From the NCBI RefSeq assembly GCF_000515255.1, contig NZ_KI911559.1, forward strand, positions 158,149-222,148: a stretch of DNA of 64,000 bases. The letters are read 5' to 3'. Of this stretch, positions 8,787-17,675 are shown one piece after another. The position numbers were made by a program, and so were the translations under genes. Position 1 is the stretch's first letter. Every line of letters starts with the position of its first letter. The stretch is from Rhodovibrio salinarum DSM 9154 (GTDB lineage Bacteria > Pseudomonadota > Alphaproteobacteria > Kiloniellales > Rhodovibrionaceae). A model generated the notes under the pieces. The model searched no databases and was not told where the DNA came from. It worked only from the letters and a program-made list of their open reading frames with translations.

Positions 8787-10199
8787 CTAATCCGCTCGCG
8801 CAGGCTGCGAAAGCGGTGCGCCGTCGTCTGGCCCCTCCAGATCGCCCGCGGCCAGACGCTGTTTGATCCGCCCCTGTTCATCGGCATCGATCGGATAGCC
8901 GCGTAGCAACCAAATCGACAGCAGCTTGATAGCGCACGGCAGCAGGGCATAAAGCGCGGCGAGCATGAACAGCGCGGTCGCAGACTGACTGTCCGCCTGT
9001 GCATCGAATCCGGCGAGCGCCAGGACCGGGAAGGCGATCCCGACCGCGAGCGCGAGCGGCACCTTGGTGGCCACGCCCCAGGCGGCGAAGAACAGCCCGG
9101 AACGCCGCCGGCCGGAGCGCAGCGTGTCCAGGTCGATCACGTCCGCCTGCATCGACGGCGGCAGCGCCAACTCGCCGCCCAACGACAGACCGGTGAGCAC
9201 GCAGACAACGAGAAACCACCAGATGTCGCCGGGTCCGAGCAACACGGCGATCCAGAAGGTCGCCGCGGCCATCCCCATCGCCGCCATCCAGACCCGATGC
9301 TTGCCGAACCGCCGCGACAACCGCAGCCAGATCGGCACGCCCGCCACGGCGCAGAGGAAATAGACACCGAGCAGCGGCCACGCCCAGTCCTGCGCCTGCA
9401 GCACATGCTCGACGTAAAGCAGGAACAGCGTCGCCGGCAGTCCGTAGGCGATGCCGTTCAGGAAATAGGCCACGATCAGCTTGCGGAATGGCCGATTGCC
9501 GGCGATCACCGACCAGGAGAAGCGGTGGGTGCTGCCCGCCACCCGCGCCTTGGCGTCGTCCGGCAGTACGAGCGCGCACGCGACCACGCCGAGCGGCAAC
9601 AGGATCGTCAGCCCCCAAGCGAAGCCGGCCATGATCGTGGTCCGCTCCAGGGTGAGCAGCGCCGGCCCGGCCATTGCGCCCACCGTGCCGACGACAATTG
9701 CCATCTCGCGCACGGCGGCGACGCGGCTGCGCTCGTGATAGTCGTCGGTCATCTCCGCCGCCCAGGCGTTGTAGGGCAGCATGATCATGGTGCCGCCGGT
9801 ATAGAGCAGCACGGTCCACAACAGGAGATGGGCCCAGCCGACCTGCGCCGCCGGCGCGAAGTCGAGCGGCACGAACAGGAACCAGACCGACACGACCGCG
9901 ACCGGCAGACCGGCCAGCATCCAGGGCTTGCGCCGGCCAAGACGGCCCGGCGTGCGGTCTGAGAGGACCCCGATCACGGGATCAGTCACCACGTCCCACA
10001 GTCGGGCCAGCAGCAGTACGGCACCGACCACGCTCAACCCGACGCCCAGATCCTGCGCGTAATAGGTCGGCAACGTGACGTAGAGCGGCAGCAGCAGGGC
10101 CGCCAAGGGCACGCCCGGCAAGGCATAGGCGCCCAGCTGCCACCAGGCAAAGGTACGACCCGCGGCCGGCGGCGGCGAGCTGGCAGCAGCGTCGGTCAT
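8787..10199 (-). CDS. MFS transporter, glycoside-pentoside-hexuronide type
   Basis: Twelve-helix cytoplasmic-membrane carrier of about 470 residues. The loop after helix 2 contains DVVTDPVIGVLSDRT followed by GRRKPW, the hallmark of the GPH (MelB-like) subfamily of cation:sugar symporters. Further support is the PYNAWAAEM stretch near residue 155, matching the PY.AL..E.T motif of that family. Substrate cannot be read from sequence; some GPH relatives carry non-sugar substrates. A GTG two codons upstream (10205) is an alternative start. The next gene downstream begins ten bases after its stop. No sugar catabolic genes or regulator lie nearby. Confidence 0.8.
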   Translation of the reverse strand: MTDAAASSPPPAAGRTFAWWQLGAYALPGVPLAALLLPLYVTLPTYYAQDLGVGLSVVGAVLLLARLWDVVTDPVIGVLSDRTPGRLGRRKPWMLAGLPVAVVSVWFLFVPLDFAPAAQVGWAHLLLWTVLLYTGGTMIMLPYNAWAAEMTDDYHERSRVAAVREMAIVVGTVGAMAGPALLTLERTTIMAGFAWGLTILLPLGVVACALVLPDDAKARVAGSTHRFSWSVIAGNRPFRKLIVAYFLNGIAYGLPATLFLLYVEHVLQAQDWAWPLLGVYFLCAVAGVPIWLRLSRRFGKHRVWMAAMGMAAATFWIAVLLGPGDIWWFLVVCVLTGLSLGGELALPPSMQADVIDLDTLRSGRRRSGLFFAAWGVATKVPLALAVGIAFPVLALAGFDAQADSQSATALFMLAALYALLPCAIKLLSIWLLRGYPIDADEQGRIKQRLAAGDLEGPDDGAPLSQPARAD

Positions 10200-10220
10200 G
10201 CGCACAGCATCTTAATTAAG

Positions 10221-10949
10221 CTAGCTCTGGTTCGGCTGCGGCGGTTCGGTCGGCAGATAGCCGCTATGCTCGGTCAGATGGTAGGTAATCCGCTCGCCGC
10301 GCGCATCGAAGGCGAGCCCGACCCAGCGGCCCATGTCACGATACCAGATGTGGGTGTCGAGGGCGCCGTGGATGACGTACCGCTGCGCCTGCACCGCGCC
10401 ATCGGCGGTTTCCACCGTATCCACGCCATCGGCTTCCACGGTGATGTCGTCGACGGTGCCTTTCTGGGTGTTGAGTAGCTTGTCCGCCTCGGTGGTCGCG
10501 GCGATCCAGTAGGTCGAGGGCAGAACCGTGCCATCAACCACCTTGGTATCCTCCTGCGTACGGACCTGCAGACGACCATCGTCCAGGCGCTTGGCATCGA
10601 CCCGATAGGCGGTGCCGTCATCGTCGGTGCGCGTCGTCATCGCGACCAACCGCCCGCCTTCCCAGGTCGTCGTATTGTCGTGGCTATAGCGGAAAAAGGT
10701 GATCGGCCCGATGCCGACCGCAAGGTCGATATCGACCGTGACCGTCAAGCGCTCGCCTTTCCGTCGAAAGGTGAGCTGGTGCGTGCCGATCTTGCTGCCA
10801 GCGCGTTTGACATCGAAACGCAGCACACCGGTTTCCTCGGCCTGCTCTGCCGTAACGGGCGCGACCGGCGCGGCTGCGGCGGCGCCACCGGCGGGCGCCA
10901 GCAAGACACCGGCGAGCAGGCCGGCGGACAGAGTGTGGATCAGACGCAT
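10221..10949 (-). CDS. DUF6134 family exported protein
   Basis: A 242-residue protein with a clear Sec signal peptide (MRLIHTLSAGLLAGVLL..., likely cleaved after the Ala-rich stretch near residue 25-30). The mature part shows DUF6134 features: FDVKRAGSKIGTHQLTF at its start, YSHDNTTTWEGGRLVAM, TRTDDDGTAYRV, and a LLNTQKG segment near residue 160. The fold is predicted to be all-beta and periplasmic. Function is unknown. It follows immediately behind the MFS gene in the same direction with a different upstream region, so it is probably transcribed separately. Confidence 0.75.
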   Translation of the reverse strand: MRLIHTLSAGLLAGVLLAPAGGAAAAAPVAPVTAEQAEETGVLRFDVKRAGSKIGTHQLTFRRKGERLTVTVDIDLAVGIGPITFFRYSHDNTTTWEGGRLVAMTTRTDDDGTAYRVDAKRLDDGRLQVRTQEDTKVVDGTVLPSTYWIAATTEADKLLNTQKGTVDDITVEADGVDTVETADGAVQAQRYVIHGALDTHIWYRDMGRWVGLAFDARGERITYHLTEHSGYLPTEPPQPNQS

Positions 10950-11113
10950 GGCGACCCCCTTGGGGTGGTGAGCTGTCACGCGGGCGGCGGTTTGGGATAT
11001 CGGCCTCCCGCGCGTGTCTGTCCATACGTTGGCATGCGCAAATTGGATGTCGAAAAATAGACCGGGCTGTCGCGGCAAAGCCGGCTCCTCCTCAACGCCG
11101 ACGCCCGGACGCC

Positions 11114-12397
11114 TCACCCGATCCCGAGCCAGCCCGGAACGAACACACCAACCACGGCTGCGGCCCCGGCGGCGAGCAGAGGCCCCGTCATGGCGAGCGC
11201 CATGCGTGGCGCACCAACGACGGCGACCAGCACCGGCTTGACCAGCGTATTGGCGACCACGGCAATCACGATGCCAAGCGTCGCCACCTGCTGGCCGATC
11301 TCACCGTCCTGCCACAAGCTGCCCAGCGAGAGCACGATCGCGTCAACGTCGCTCAGACCCGACACAGCGGCCAACAGGTAGATTCCCGTGTCGCCGGCCC
11401 AGGCCTTGAGCGCGCGGGCGCCCAGCATGATCGCGCTCAACAGCACACCGAACTGCAGCGCCATCTTGAGTTCGAACGGGTTATGTGGCTGCAGCGCGTC
11501 GGGATCGGTGATCTCCGTGCGCTGGCGCCAGCGCCAGGCGACGCTCGTGAGCGTCACCCCGGTGGCAAGCGCAAGCGGCCAGGCCAACCGGGCCAACAGG
11601 TCCGGCACCAGGACACCGGCGATCACCGCCACGCGCGGATACATGGTCGCCACCGCCGCCACCACGCCGGCACCCAGCAGCGGCTGCGCCGCGCGCTCCC
11701 CGCTCGCCTTGGCCAGACGCGCCAGATTGATGGCCGTGGCGGTGGAGGAGGCGAGCCCGCCCATCAATCCGGTCAGCAGGACGCCGCGCTTGACGCCGAC
11801 AATCTTGATCGTGGCGTAGCCGAGGAAGGAAAGCGCCGCGATCAGCACCACCATCCACCACAGCTGGTAGGGATTGATCGCGCCGAACGGGCCGTAGTGC
11901 TCATTCGGCAGGATCGGCAGCAACACGACCGAGATCGCCAACAACTCGATCGCGGCGTGCAGTTCGCGCGCCTCGATCCGTTGCAGGAAACGGTGCAGCT
12001 CCTGCTTCACGCCCAAGACGGCCGTCAGCACGACCGCCCCAGCGCCCGCGACCGCCAATTCCCCGAAGCCGGCGAGCGCCCCCAGCGCGAAGGTCGCGAG
12101 GGCCGCGACCAGGGTCGTGGAGCCGACGTCGCTGCCGCGGTCGAGGGTGATGTACTGGTTGACGCCCAACAGCCCGGCAACGGCAAGCAGCACGGCCGCC
12201 AGCATCAACGGGCCGGTCTGGACGGACAGCACGGCGCCCAGCCCGCCCAGAAAGCCAATCACGGTGAAGGTCCGCACCCCGGCGACCCGCTGCCCCTCGC
12301 TCAGGTCGCGGGCCTTCCAGCCACGCTCCGCCCCGATCAGCAGGCCGAGCGCGAGCGCGACGGCAAGACGTTCGAACAGCAGCTCACTCGCGGGCAT
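11114..12397 (-). CDS. MgtC/SapB and DUF4010 domain membrane protein
   Basis: Integral membrane protein of 427 residues. The N-terminal part (1-140) is an MgtC/SapB-type domain: LALGLLIGAERGWKAR near residue 15, then RTFTVIGFLGGLGAVL. The C-terminal DUF4010 domain (about 200-420) contains GLMGGLASSTATAINLARLA and LAAVSGLSDVDAIVLSL. MgtC-like proteins are tied to growth in low magnesium, but this two-domain group has no established function. The ATG at 12397 was chosen because the MgtC domain starts right there; open frame further upstream overlaps the HAD gene. It lies 29 bases behind the HAD gene and is probably the last gene of the group that starts at gloB or the GST gene. Confidence 0.85.
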   Translation of the reverse strand: MPASELLFERLAVALALGLLIGAERGWKARDLSEGQRVAGVRTFTVIGFLGGLGAVLSVQTGPLMLAAVLLAVAGLLGVNQYITLDRGSDVGSTTLVAALATFALGALAGFGELAVAGAGAVVLTAVLGVKQELHRFLQRIEARELHAAIELLAISVVLLPILPNEHYGPFGAINPYQLWWMVVLIAALSFLGYATIKIVGVKRGVLLTGLMGGLASSTATAINLARLAKASGERAAQPLLGAGVVAAVATMYPRVAVIAGVLVPDLLARLAWPLALATGVTLTSVAWRWRQRTEITDPDALQPHNPFELKMALQFGVLLSAIMLGARALKAWAGDTGIYLLAAVSGLSDVDAIVLSLGSLWQDGEIGQQVATLGIVIAVVANTLVKPVLVAVVGAPRMALAMTGPLLAAGAAAVVGVFVPGWLGIG

Positions 12398-12426
12398 GGC
12401 GGTTGCCCGTTCCAGCGGGGACGGCG

Positions 12427-13143
12427 TTACACGCCCGCGGCATCGGCGAACGCGGCGAGCGTGGGATAGGTGGCGTCGACCGGTGGACGTTCCGACAGCG
12501 CGGGCGTGGCACCCCAGGCGCCGCCGTCGGCCAGCCCCTGCCGGTCGATCCAGCAGGTGGCGAGACCCAGGCGTTGGGCCGGTCGGAGGTCGTGATAGGG
12601 CGACTGCGCGACATGCAGGATCGCATCGAAGCCGATGCCGATCTCGTTCAGTCCCTCCAGCGCCATCTCGAACGGCGCGGGATCGGGCTTGTAGGCTTGG
12701 GCGTCCTCCGCCGTCACCTGCAGATCGAAATTCACGCCGAGTTTGGCCTGCGACATCCCGAAGGACGCCCGGTCGACGTTCGAGATCACGCCCAGCCGGT
12801 AGCGCGTCTGCAGCCGCGTCAGCGCATCCGCCGCGTCGTCGAACGCCGGCCAATGCTGCACCGACTCACCGAACGCATACGCCTCGGCCCGGGTCGGCTT
12901 GACGCCGAAGTCGGCCGCGATATCGGCAAACACCAGTTCCAGCACGTCCGCGTAAAGCGTGTCCGGGTTCTCCTGCTGCCGCCGGGTCTCGTGCCGGGCA
13001 AAGGCCGCGAGCAACGCGGGCCGGTCCGCATCCACACCCTGGCGCGCCGCCCAGGGCGCAAGCGCGTCGACGAGCCCGGTCTCCCAGTCGATCAGCGTTC
13101 CGTAGACGTCGAACGTCAGGGCCTGAAAGGCACTCAAATCCAT
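12427..13143 (-). CDS. Haloacid dehalogenase type II (HAD superfamily)
   Basis: Cytosolic HAD hydrolase of 238 residues. TFDVYGTLIDWETG near residue 10 supplies the nucleophile Asp; SNVDRASF near 122 is motif II and the KPDPAPFE lysine near 152 is motif III; HVAQSPYHDLRPAQRLGL near 175 is the motif IV region. It matches the L-2-haloacid dehalogenase-type subfamily rather than sugar phosphatases. True dehalogenase activity is not assured, since many members are phosphatases. It begins seven bases after the cupin gene and is co-transcribed with it. Confidence 0.82.
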   Translation of the reverse strand: MDLSAFQALTFDVYGTLIDWETGLVDALAPWAARQGVDADRPALLAAFARHETRRQQENPDTLYADVLELVFADIAADFGVKPTRAEAYAFGESVQHWPAFDDAADALTRLQTRYRLGVISNVDRASFGMSQAKLGVNFDLQVTAEDAQAYKPDPAPFEMALEGLNEIGIGFDAILHVAQSPYHDLRPAQRLGLATCWIDRQGLADGGAWGATPALSERPPVDATYPTLAAFADAAGV

Positions 13144-13150
13144 CGTCGCG

Positions 13151-13633
13151 TCAGCCCCCGACGGGGTCGCCGGTCGGCGGGCCCTGCCCCGGCTGCCAGT
13201 CCGGCGGGGCGAGGTCGAAGCCGTCGAAGCTGAACGCGGGCGCGACCGTGCAGCCGACCAGTGCCCAGCCGCCGACCGGCGCGGCCGACTGCCAGGCGCC
13301 GGCGGGAACGACGGCCTGCGGCCGCTCGCCGTTGATCAGATCGCGGCCCAGCGTGACCCGCTCGACCGCCACGCCGTCGACCGAGATCGCCAGCGTCATC
13401 GGCGCGCCGGCGTAGTGGTGCCAGACCTCGCTGGCGTCGACCGCGTGCCAGTGCGAGCGCTCGCCTTCCTTCAAGAGGTAGTAGATCGCGGTGGAACGCG
13501 GCCGGCCCTGGTGGTCGACGTGGGGGTCGCGGAAGGTCTCGCGGAAGGCCCCGCCTTCGCGGTGCTTCTCCATGCCGAGCAGCTCGATCACCTGCTCGCC
13601 CGTCATGCCGTCCAGCGTGCGGTCCTGGCTCAT
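13151..13633 (-). CDS. Cupin domain protein, DUF985 family
   Basis: 160-residue single-domain cupin of the DUF985 type. Conserved segments include EGGAFRETFR near residue 26, IYYLLKEGERSHWHAVDASEVWH near 50-70 with the candidate metal/substrate His residues, and VVPAGAWQSA near 110. Family function is unknown; the fold resembles sugar-nucleotide epimerase cupins. The ATG at 13633 starts the conserved domain. The gene lies seven bases behind the GST gene and seven before the HAD gene, so the three are clearly one operon. Confidence 0.85.
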   Translation of the reverse strand: MSQDRTLDGMTGEQVIELLGMEKHREGGAFRETFRDPHVDHQGRPRSTAIYYLLKEGERSHWHAVDASEVWHHYAGAPMTLAISVDGVAVERVTLGRDLINGERPQAVVPAGAWQSAAPVGGWALVGCTVAPAFSFDGFDLAPPDWQPGQGPPTGDPVGG

Positions 13634-13640
13634 CGCGGTC

Positions 13641-14255
13641 CTACCCCTTGGGCACCGTGTCCTGCATCGACGCCCGCTCGGCGAAGCGGGTGTACCATTG
13701 CGCCAGTCCTGGCCGACCCGCACGCCAGTCGTCGTTCGCGAAGCGGAAATCGAGGTAGCCGAGCGCACAGCCCACCGCGATCGCGGCGATGTCCGGCGGA
13801 TCGCTGGCCAGGCGGTCGACCTCCGGCGCCAGCAGGTCGAGCGCGCGGTCGATCTTATCGGTCTGCCGGGCCTCCCAGTCGGCCCAGTAGAACTCCTTCG
13901 GGCGGCGGACGGTCTCGATCAGCCGGGCCACGGCCGCGTCCAGGATGCCGTCGGCGAGCGCATGGGTACGCTCCACCCACCACCGGCGGTCGCCGTCCTG
14001 CGGGAACAGCGGGGCGGCCCCGTGCAGCGTATCGAGGTAACGGACGATCACCGGGCTGTCGAACAGCACCGTGCCGTCCTCCAGCTTCAGCGCCGGCACC
14101 TTGCCGAGCGGGTTGTCGCCCGGCAGGTCGTCCGCCGGGTCCCAGGGATTGGTCGCCTTCAGCTCCAGCCGGTCGGCCAGGCCGCGCTCGGTGGCTGCCA
14201 CCACGACCTTGCGCACGTAGGGCGAGGTGGGCGAGTGGCGCAGGGTCAGGGGCAT
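13641..14255 (-). CDS. Glutathione S-transferase family protein
   Basis: Cytosolic GST of 204 residues. The thioredoxin-fold N-terminal domain (1-78) has the N-terminal LRHSPTSPYVRKV with a candidate catalytic Ser at SPYVRK, the cis-proline GKVPAL near residue 52 and the Glu/Asp-Ser glutathione site at FDSPVI near 64. The all-helical C-terminal domain has the conserved Asp segment ALGYLDFRF near 165. Substrate unknown. It heads the tight GST-cupin-HAD group. gloB, a glutathione-using enzyme, lies 103 bases upstream in the same direction, which makes a common glutathione/electrophile theme plausible. Confidence 0.9.
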   Translation of the reverse strand: MPLTLRHSPTSPYVRKVVVAATERGLADRLELKATNPWDPADDLPGDNPLGKVPALKLEDGTVLFDSPVIVRYLDTLHGAAPLFPQDGDRRWWVERTHALADGILDAAVARLIETVRRPKEFYWADWEARQTDKIDRALDLLAPEVDRLASDPPDIAAIAVGCALGYLDFRFANDDWRAGRPGLAQWYTRFAERASMQDTVPKG

Positions 14256-14358
14256 GACGGGTCCTTTGCGAAGAGGGCGGAGGCGGGAGGGGAGGTGCGC
14301 GCCTCCCCCCTAGAGACTGCGCGCGGCCACGCCGCGAAGGCAAGCGGCCGGGCCCGCC

Positions 14359-15129
14359 TCAGTAGCCGTTGCGCTTCTCGCGCACGGCGGCGAAGACGTC
14401 GACCGGGTCGGCACCGGGCATGCCGAGCGCCTTCGCCAGCGCGGGATCATCGGCGCGCAAGAAGGGGCTGCAACGCTTCTCCTCGCCCAGATCGGCGGGG
14501 ATCGTCGGCTTGCCGGCGCCGCGCAGCTCCTCGACCCGCTTCTTGTAGGCCTGCAGGTCCGGGTTGTCCGGCTCGATGTCGGTGGCGCAGCGGACGTTGG
14601 TCATCGTGTACTCGTGGCCGCAGTAGACCTTCACGCTGTCGGGCAGGCGGCGCAGCTTCTGCAGACTGTCCCACATCTGCTTGGCGTCGCCCTCGAACAG
14701 CCGGCCGCAGCCGAGCGCGAACAGCGTATCGCCGGAGAACAGCACGTCCGCGTCCTTGAACCAGAAGGAGATGTGCCCGCGGGTGTGGCCGGGGGTGAAG
14801 AATACCTCGGCGGTCGCGTTGCCGACCGAATAGGTGTCGCCCTCGCTCAGCGCGACATCGATGCCGGGGATTCGCGCCTCGTCGTACTTCGGGCCGACGA
14901 TCGGCGCGCCGGTCGCCTGCTTGACCTCCTTGTTGCCGGCGGTGTGATCGCCGTGATGGTGGGTGTTCAGGATGTGGGTGATCGTCCAGCCCTTGGCCTT
15001 GGCGACGTCCAGCACGGGCTGCGCCTCCGCCGGGTCGACGACGGCGGTCTCGCCGCTTTCGGGCTCGTGGGCGAGGTAGATGTAGTTGTCGCTGAGCGCC
15101 GGGATCAGCTCGACTTCGAGCTTGGCCAT
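14359..15129 (-). CDS. gloB: Hydroxyacylglutathione hydrolase (glyoxalase II)
   Basis: Hydrolyses S-lactoylglutathione to lactate and glutathione, second step of methylglyoxal detoxification. The metallo-beta-lactamase fold is complete: THHHGDHTAGN near residue 55 (THxHxDH), a further His in TPGHTRGHISF near 108, the bridging Asp in FSGDTLFALGCGRLFEG near 130 and the YCGHEYT His near 170. The C-terminal glutathione-binding domain (NPDLQAYKKRVEELR, then CSPFLRADDP) is present. Length 256 is typical. The ATG at 15129 begins the standard MAKLEVELIPALSDNYIYL N terminus. It is divergent from the methyltransferase gene, an arrangement seen in many alphaproteobacteria. Confidence 0.95.
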   Translation of the reverse strand: MAKLEVELIPALSDNYIYLAHEPESGETAVVDPAEAQPVLDVAKAKGWTITHILNTHHHGDHTAGNKEVKQATGAPIVGPKYDEARIPGIDVALSEGDTYSVGNATAEVFFTPGHTRGHISFWFKDADVLFSGDTLFALGCGRLFEGDAKQMWDSLQKLRRLPDSVKVYCGHEYTMTNVRCATDIEPDNPDLQAYKKRVEELRGAGKPTIPADLGEEKRCSPFLRADDPALAKALGMPGADPVDVFAAVREKRNGY

Positions 15130-15306
15130 GAGGTCCCTCCCTTGGGCTTGTCCGACTGTGCCGGCAATCCGGCTCTGGCGTGCAAGGTAGTCGCTCGCCC
15201 CGGCCGGTGAAAGGCGCGGGGCAACACGCCGCCGTACTGGCAAGCACGGCGCGCAGGTTATACATAGGAAACCGGACACGGCCGGCGGGGATGAAGGCAA
15301 ACACCC

Positions 15307-16077
15307 ATGTTTCAGGACGTGAGCGAGCTGCAGCAGTTCTACGCGGATCGGCTGGGCCGTGTCGTACGGCACACGATCCAGCGCGAGCTGCGCCAGGTCT
15401 GGCCCGACGTGCGCCGGCAGCGCATCCTTGGCCTGGGGTATTGCACGCCCTACCTGCATCCCTTCCAGGCGGAGGCGGAACGGGTTCTGGCCTTCATGCC
15501 GGCCCAGCAAGGCGTGCTGCACTGGCCGGACCGTCAAACCAACGCGACGACGCTGGTCGACGAAGGCAACCTGCCGCTCAGCGCCTACTCGGTCGACCGG
15601 GTGCTGCTGGTGCACTCGCTGGAGCACACCGAACAACTGCGCCCGCTGTTGTCGGAGATCTGGCGGGTGATGATGGGCGATGCGCGCCTGCTGATCGTGG
15701 TGCCCAACCGGCGCAGCCTGTGGTCGCGGCTGGAGCGCACACCGCTCGGCCACGGCCATCCGTTCAGCCACGGTCAGCTGACCCGGCTGCTCAAGGACCA
15801 GAACTTCGAACCGCAGCAGACCCGCCACGCGCTGTTCGTGCCGCCGACCTATTCGCGCAGCCTGTTGAGCGCAGCCCCGGCGTTCGAGCGGATCGGCAAG
15901 CGCTGGCTACCCCAGTTGTCCGGCCTGGTGATGCTGGAGGCGACCAAACGCGTCTACGCCACCACCCGCCCGATGCAGATCGAAAAGGTGCGCCGCCCAG
16001 CGATCGCGCCGGCGCCGGTGGCCCGACCCGCCGGGGTGCGCTGGCGCAGCGACGACGGGTACGACGTCGCGGTGTGA
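15307..16077 (+). CDS. Class I SAM-dependent methyltransferase-like protein
   Basis: A 256-residue methyltransferase-fold protein that commonly lies next to gloB in alphaproteobacteria. The SAM-binding loop is altered, ILGLGYCTPYLHPF near residue 39 in place of a standard GxGxG. LLVHSLEHTEQLRPLLSEIWRVM near 100 matches motif post-II/III of this group, and LLIVVPNRRSLWSR near 131 the following strand. The C terminus (about 215-256) is a Pro/Ala/Arg-rich tail. Substrate unknown. The coding end falls inside a tandem 16-base repeat. Confidence 0.8.
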   Translation: MFQDVSELQQFYADRLGRVVRHTIQRELRQVWPDVRRQRILGLGYCTPYLHPFQAEAERVLAFMPAQQGVLHWPDRQTNATTLVDEGNLPLSAYSVDRVLLVHSLEHTEQLRPLLSEIWRVMMGDARLLIVVPNRRSLWSRLERTPLGHGHPFSHGQLTRLLKDQNFEPQQTRHALFVPPTYSRSLLSAAPAFERIGKRWLPQLSGLVMLEATKRVYATTRPMQIEKVRRPAIAPAPVARPAGVRWRSDDGYDVAV

Positions 16078-16119
16078 CGGCTGGGCGGTGTGACGACTGG
16101 GCGGGTGTGACGGCTGGGC
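16071..16119 (+). repeat. Three tandem 16-base repeats over the methyltransferase stop codon
   Basis: The unit GGTGTGACGGCTGGGC occurs at 16071-16086, 16087-16102 (one change) and 16104-16119. The first copy contains the last codon and the TGA stop of the methyltransferase gene, and every copy repeats GTGTGA. Slipped-strand duplication is the simplest origin. Confidence 0.9.
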
Positions 16120-16147
16120 TCTGATACCGCCGAACGCCGGCACGGCT

Positions 16148-16630
16148 CTAGCCGGCTGGCACGAGACGCAGCAGGCTGGCGCCCAGACAGATGATCGCGA
16201 CGATGGTGAGTGGCCGGCGCAAGCGCGGGTACCAGGCGGGCGTGATGCCGACACGGGTGGTCTTGGCGTCGACGAAGAAGGTCGCCGCGAAGGACAGCAT
16301 CTGCATGATCACCCCGATCACCGGCATGGTGATCAGTGACAGCCAAGCCACCAGCGATGGCGCCACGGCGTAGCCGAGCCGCGCCCAACTGCAGGCGGCG
16401 GCAATGTCGCCGCGCGTACCTTGCCCAGCCAATGCCAGGCCCCAGTGCGCGGCCCCCAGGAAGCTGATGATCGTGGCGCCGTAGAACAGCTGGATGTCGA
16501 GCGCGCGTATGGACCAATCACCGGGGGCGGCCCAGACGGCGACCGCGGTCACGACGAAGGGGATCAGGCCGGTGCCGCCATAAACGGCAGCCGGCAGCGG
16601 CACGGACGGGGACTCGGGTTGTTGGCTCAT
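16148..16630 (-). CDS. DUF3429 family membrane protein
   Basis: Four- to five-helix inner-membrane protein of 160 residues matching DUF3429: helices at about 15-35, 45-62, 78-98, 100-120 and 140-157, and the conserved FYGATIISFLGAAHWGLAL near residue 48. The start is placed at MSQQPES because the preceding open frame has no membrane-protein character. Function unknown. The DUF1232 gene upstream ends 50 bases before this start, so the two may be co-transcribed. Confidence 0.78.
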   Translation of the reverse strand: MSQQPESPSVPLPAAVYGGTGLIPFVVTAVAVWAAPGDWSIRALDIQLFYGATIISFLGAAHWGLALAGQGTRGDIAAACSWARLGYAVAPSLVAWLSLITMPVIGVIMQMLSFAATFFVDAKTTRVGITPAWYPRLRRPLTIVAIICLGASLLRLVPAG

Positions 16631-16680
16631 CGCCCTCGGTCTTGTGTGGCTGGCGGGGTAAGGTCCGACCGGACCAGGGC

Positions 16681-17103
16681 TCACGCCGACGACGAGCTGT
16701 CGGCGGCGTCTTCGGCGCGCAGTTGCTCAACCGCCGTGTGGGCCTTCTGACGGTGCGTCTCGGTCACATACTCGGAGACCCTACGGTAGGCATAGGTCAG
16801 AATCGCCGCATCGTCGACGAAGCCAAAGGCGGTCAGGATATCCGGCACCAGATCGGTGGGCAGAATGAAATAGGCGAGCGCCCCGAACAGCACCGCCTTC
16901 ACCTGGGTCGGCGTCTCGGGATCGCGCGCGCAGTAGTACGCCGCGACCGCGTCCTCCAGGAAGGGAACACGCCCCAACACACGCCGCGCCTTGGCCCAGA
17001 AGTTGTTCAGGACCTTGTCGCGGTCCTGCTCAAGCTTCTCCGGGTCATACCGCGTCACCTTGCGCGCAGCTTCCGCGTAATCGCGGCTGTCGGAATCGCT
17101 CAT
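16681..17103 (-). CDS. YkvA / DUF1232 family protein
   Basis: 140-residue small membrane-associated protein. The DUF1232 core lies at about 50-105: PFLEDAVAAYYCARDPETP, ALAYFILPTDLVPDILTAFGFVDDAAIL. The ILP.DL.PD...GF.DD signature is diagnostic. The remainder is charged and probably cytosolic. Function unknown. ATG 17103 was taken as start; two upstream codons in frame begin with TTG. Confidence 0.88.
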   Translation of the reverse strand: MSDSDSRDYAEAARKVTRYDPEKLEQDRDKVLNNFWAKARRVLGRVPFLEDAVAAYYCARDPETPTQVKAVLFGALAYFILPTDLVPDILTAFGFVDDAAILTYAYRRVSEYVTETHRQKAHTAVEQLRAEDAADSSSSA

Positions 17104-17209
17104 GACCAATATATGCGAACACCGCCTGAGCCCTGCAACCCGCGCCCCATTGGCTCCGATCGCCTAGCTACCTGGCGGGAGCGCGGCTTGCAGTTCGCTG
17201 CCTAAGACG

Positions 17210-17512
17210 CTACTCCTGGAACGCCTTGGCAAAGCGGTCGGCCTTCTCGGCGAGCTGGATATCACGCTCGCTCGTGCCGCCCACGTCGTGGCTGGAAAGC
17301 GTGATGTCGACGCGGTTGTAAACGTTGAACCACTCCGGGTGGTGGTCCATCTTCTCCGCCGCCAGAGCGACCCGCTGCATGAAGCCGAACGCCGCGTTGA
17401 AGGACTTGAACTGGAAGGTCTTCTGGATGGCGTCGCGATCCGGCGCGACACTCCAGCCGTCCAGCTTCTCAACCGCCTGATCGCGCTCCGACTCGCTCAT
17501 CTTGCCGGCCAT
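17210..17512 (-). CDS. phhB: 4a-hydroxytetrahydrobiopterin dehydratase
   Basis: Pterin-4a-carbinolamine dehydratase, about 100 residues, which dehydrates the pterin by-product of phenylalanine hydroxylase. The signature [24 protein letters not shown] (split here by position: EKMDHHPEW near residue 53, then VDITLSSHD) contains the catalytic His pair. The start [10 protein letters not shown] has GGAGG eight bases upstream; a longer frame to 17551 exists. No phenylalanine hydroxylase gene is in the window. The family also works as a moonlighting coactivator and in Moco-related contexts, so the substrate link is inference. Confidence 0.9.
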   Translation of the reverse strand: MAGKMSESERDQAVEKLDGWSVAPDRDAIQKTFQFKSFNAAFGFMQRVALAAEKMDHHPEWFNVYNRVDITLSSHDVGGTSERDIQLAEKADRFAKAFQE

Positions 17513-17675
17513 GGGCTGCACCTCCGTGACGATGGTTAACCTCGCGCCCATAGCTGGCTGCCGGAGCGGACGGGGTCAACCGCCGGCCCGCACGCCAAAA
17601 CGCCCTGCCCGACGATGCGCCTCCGCCGAGGACGCACACCGCCCACTCAACGAAGACAACAACGCGACCGAACAG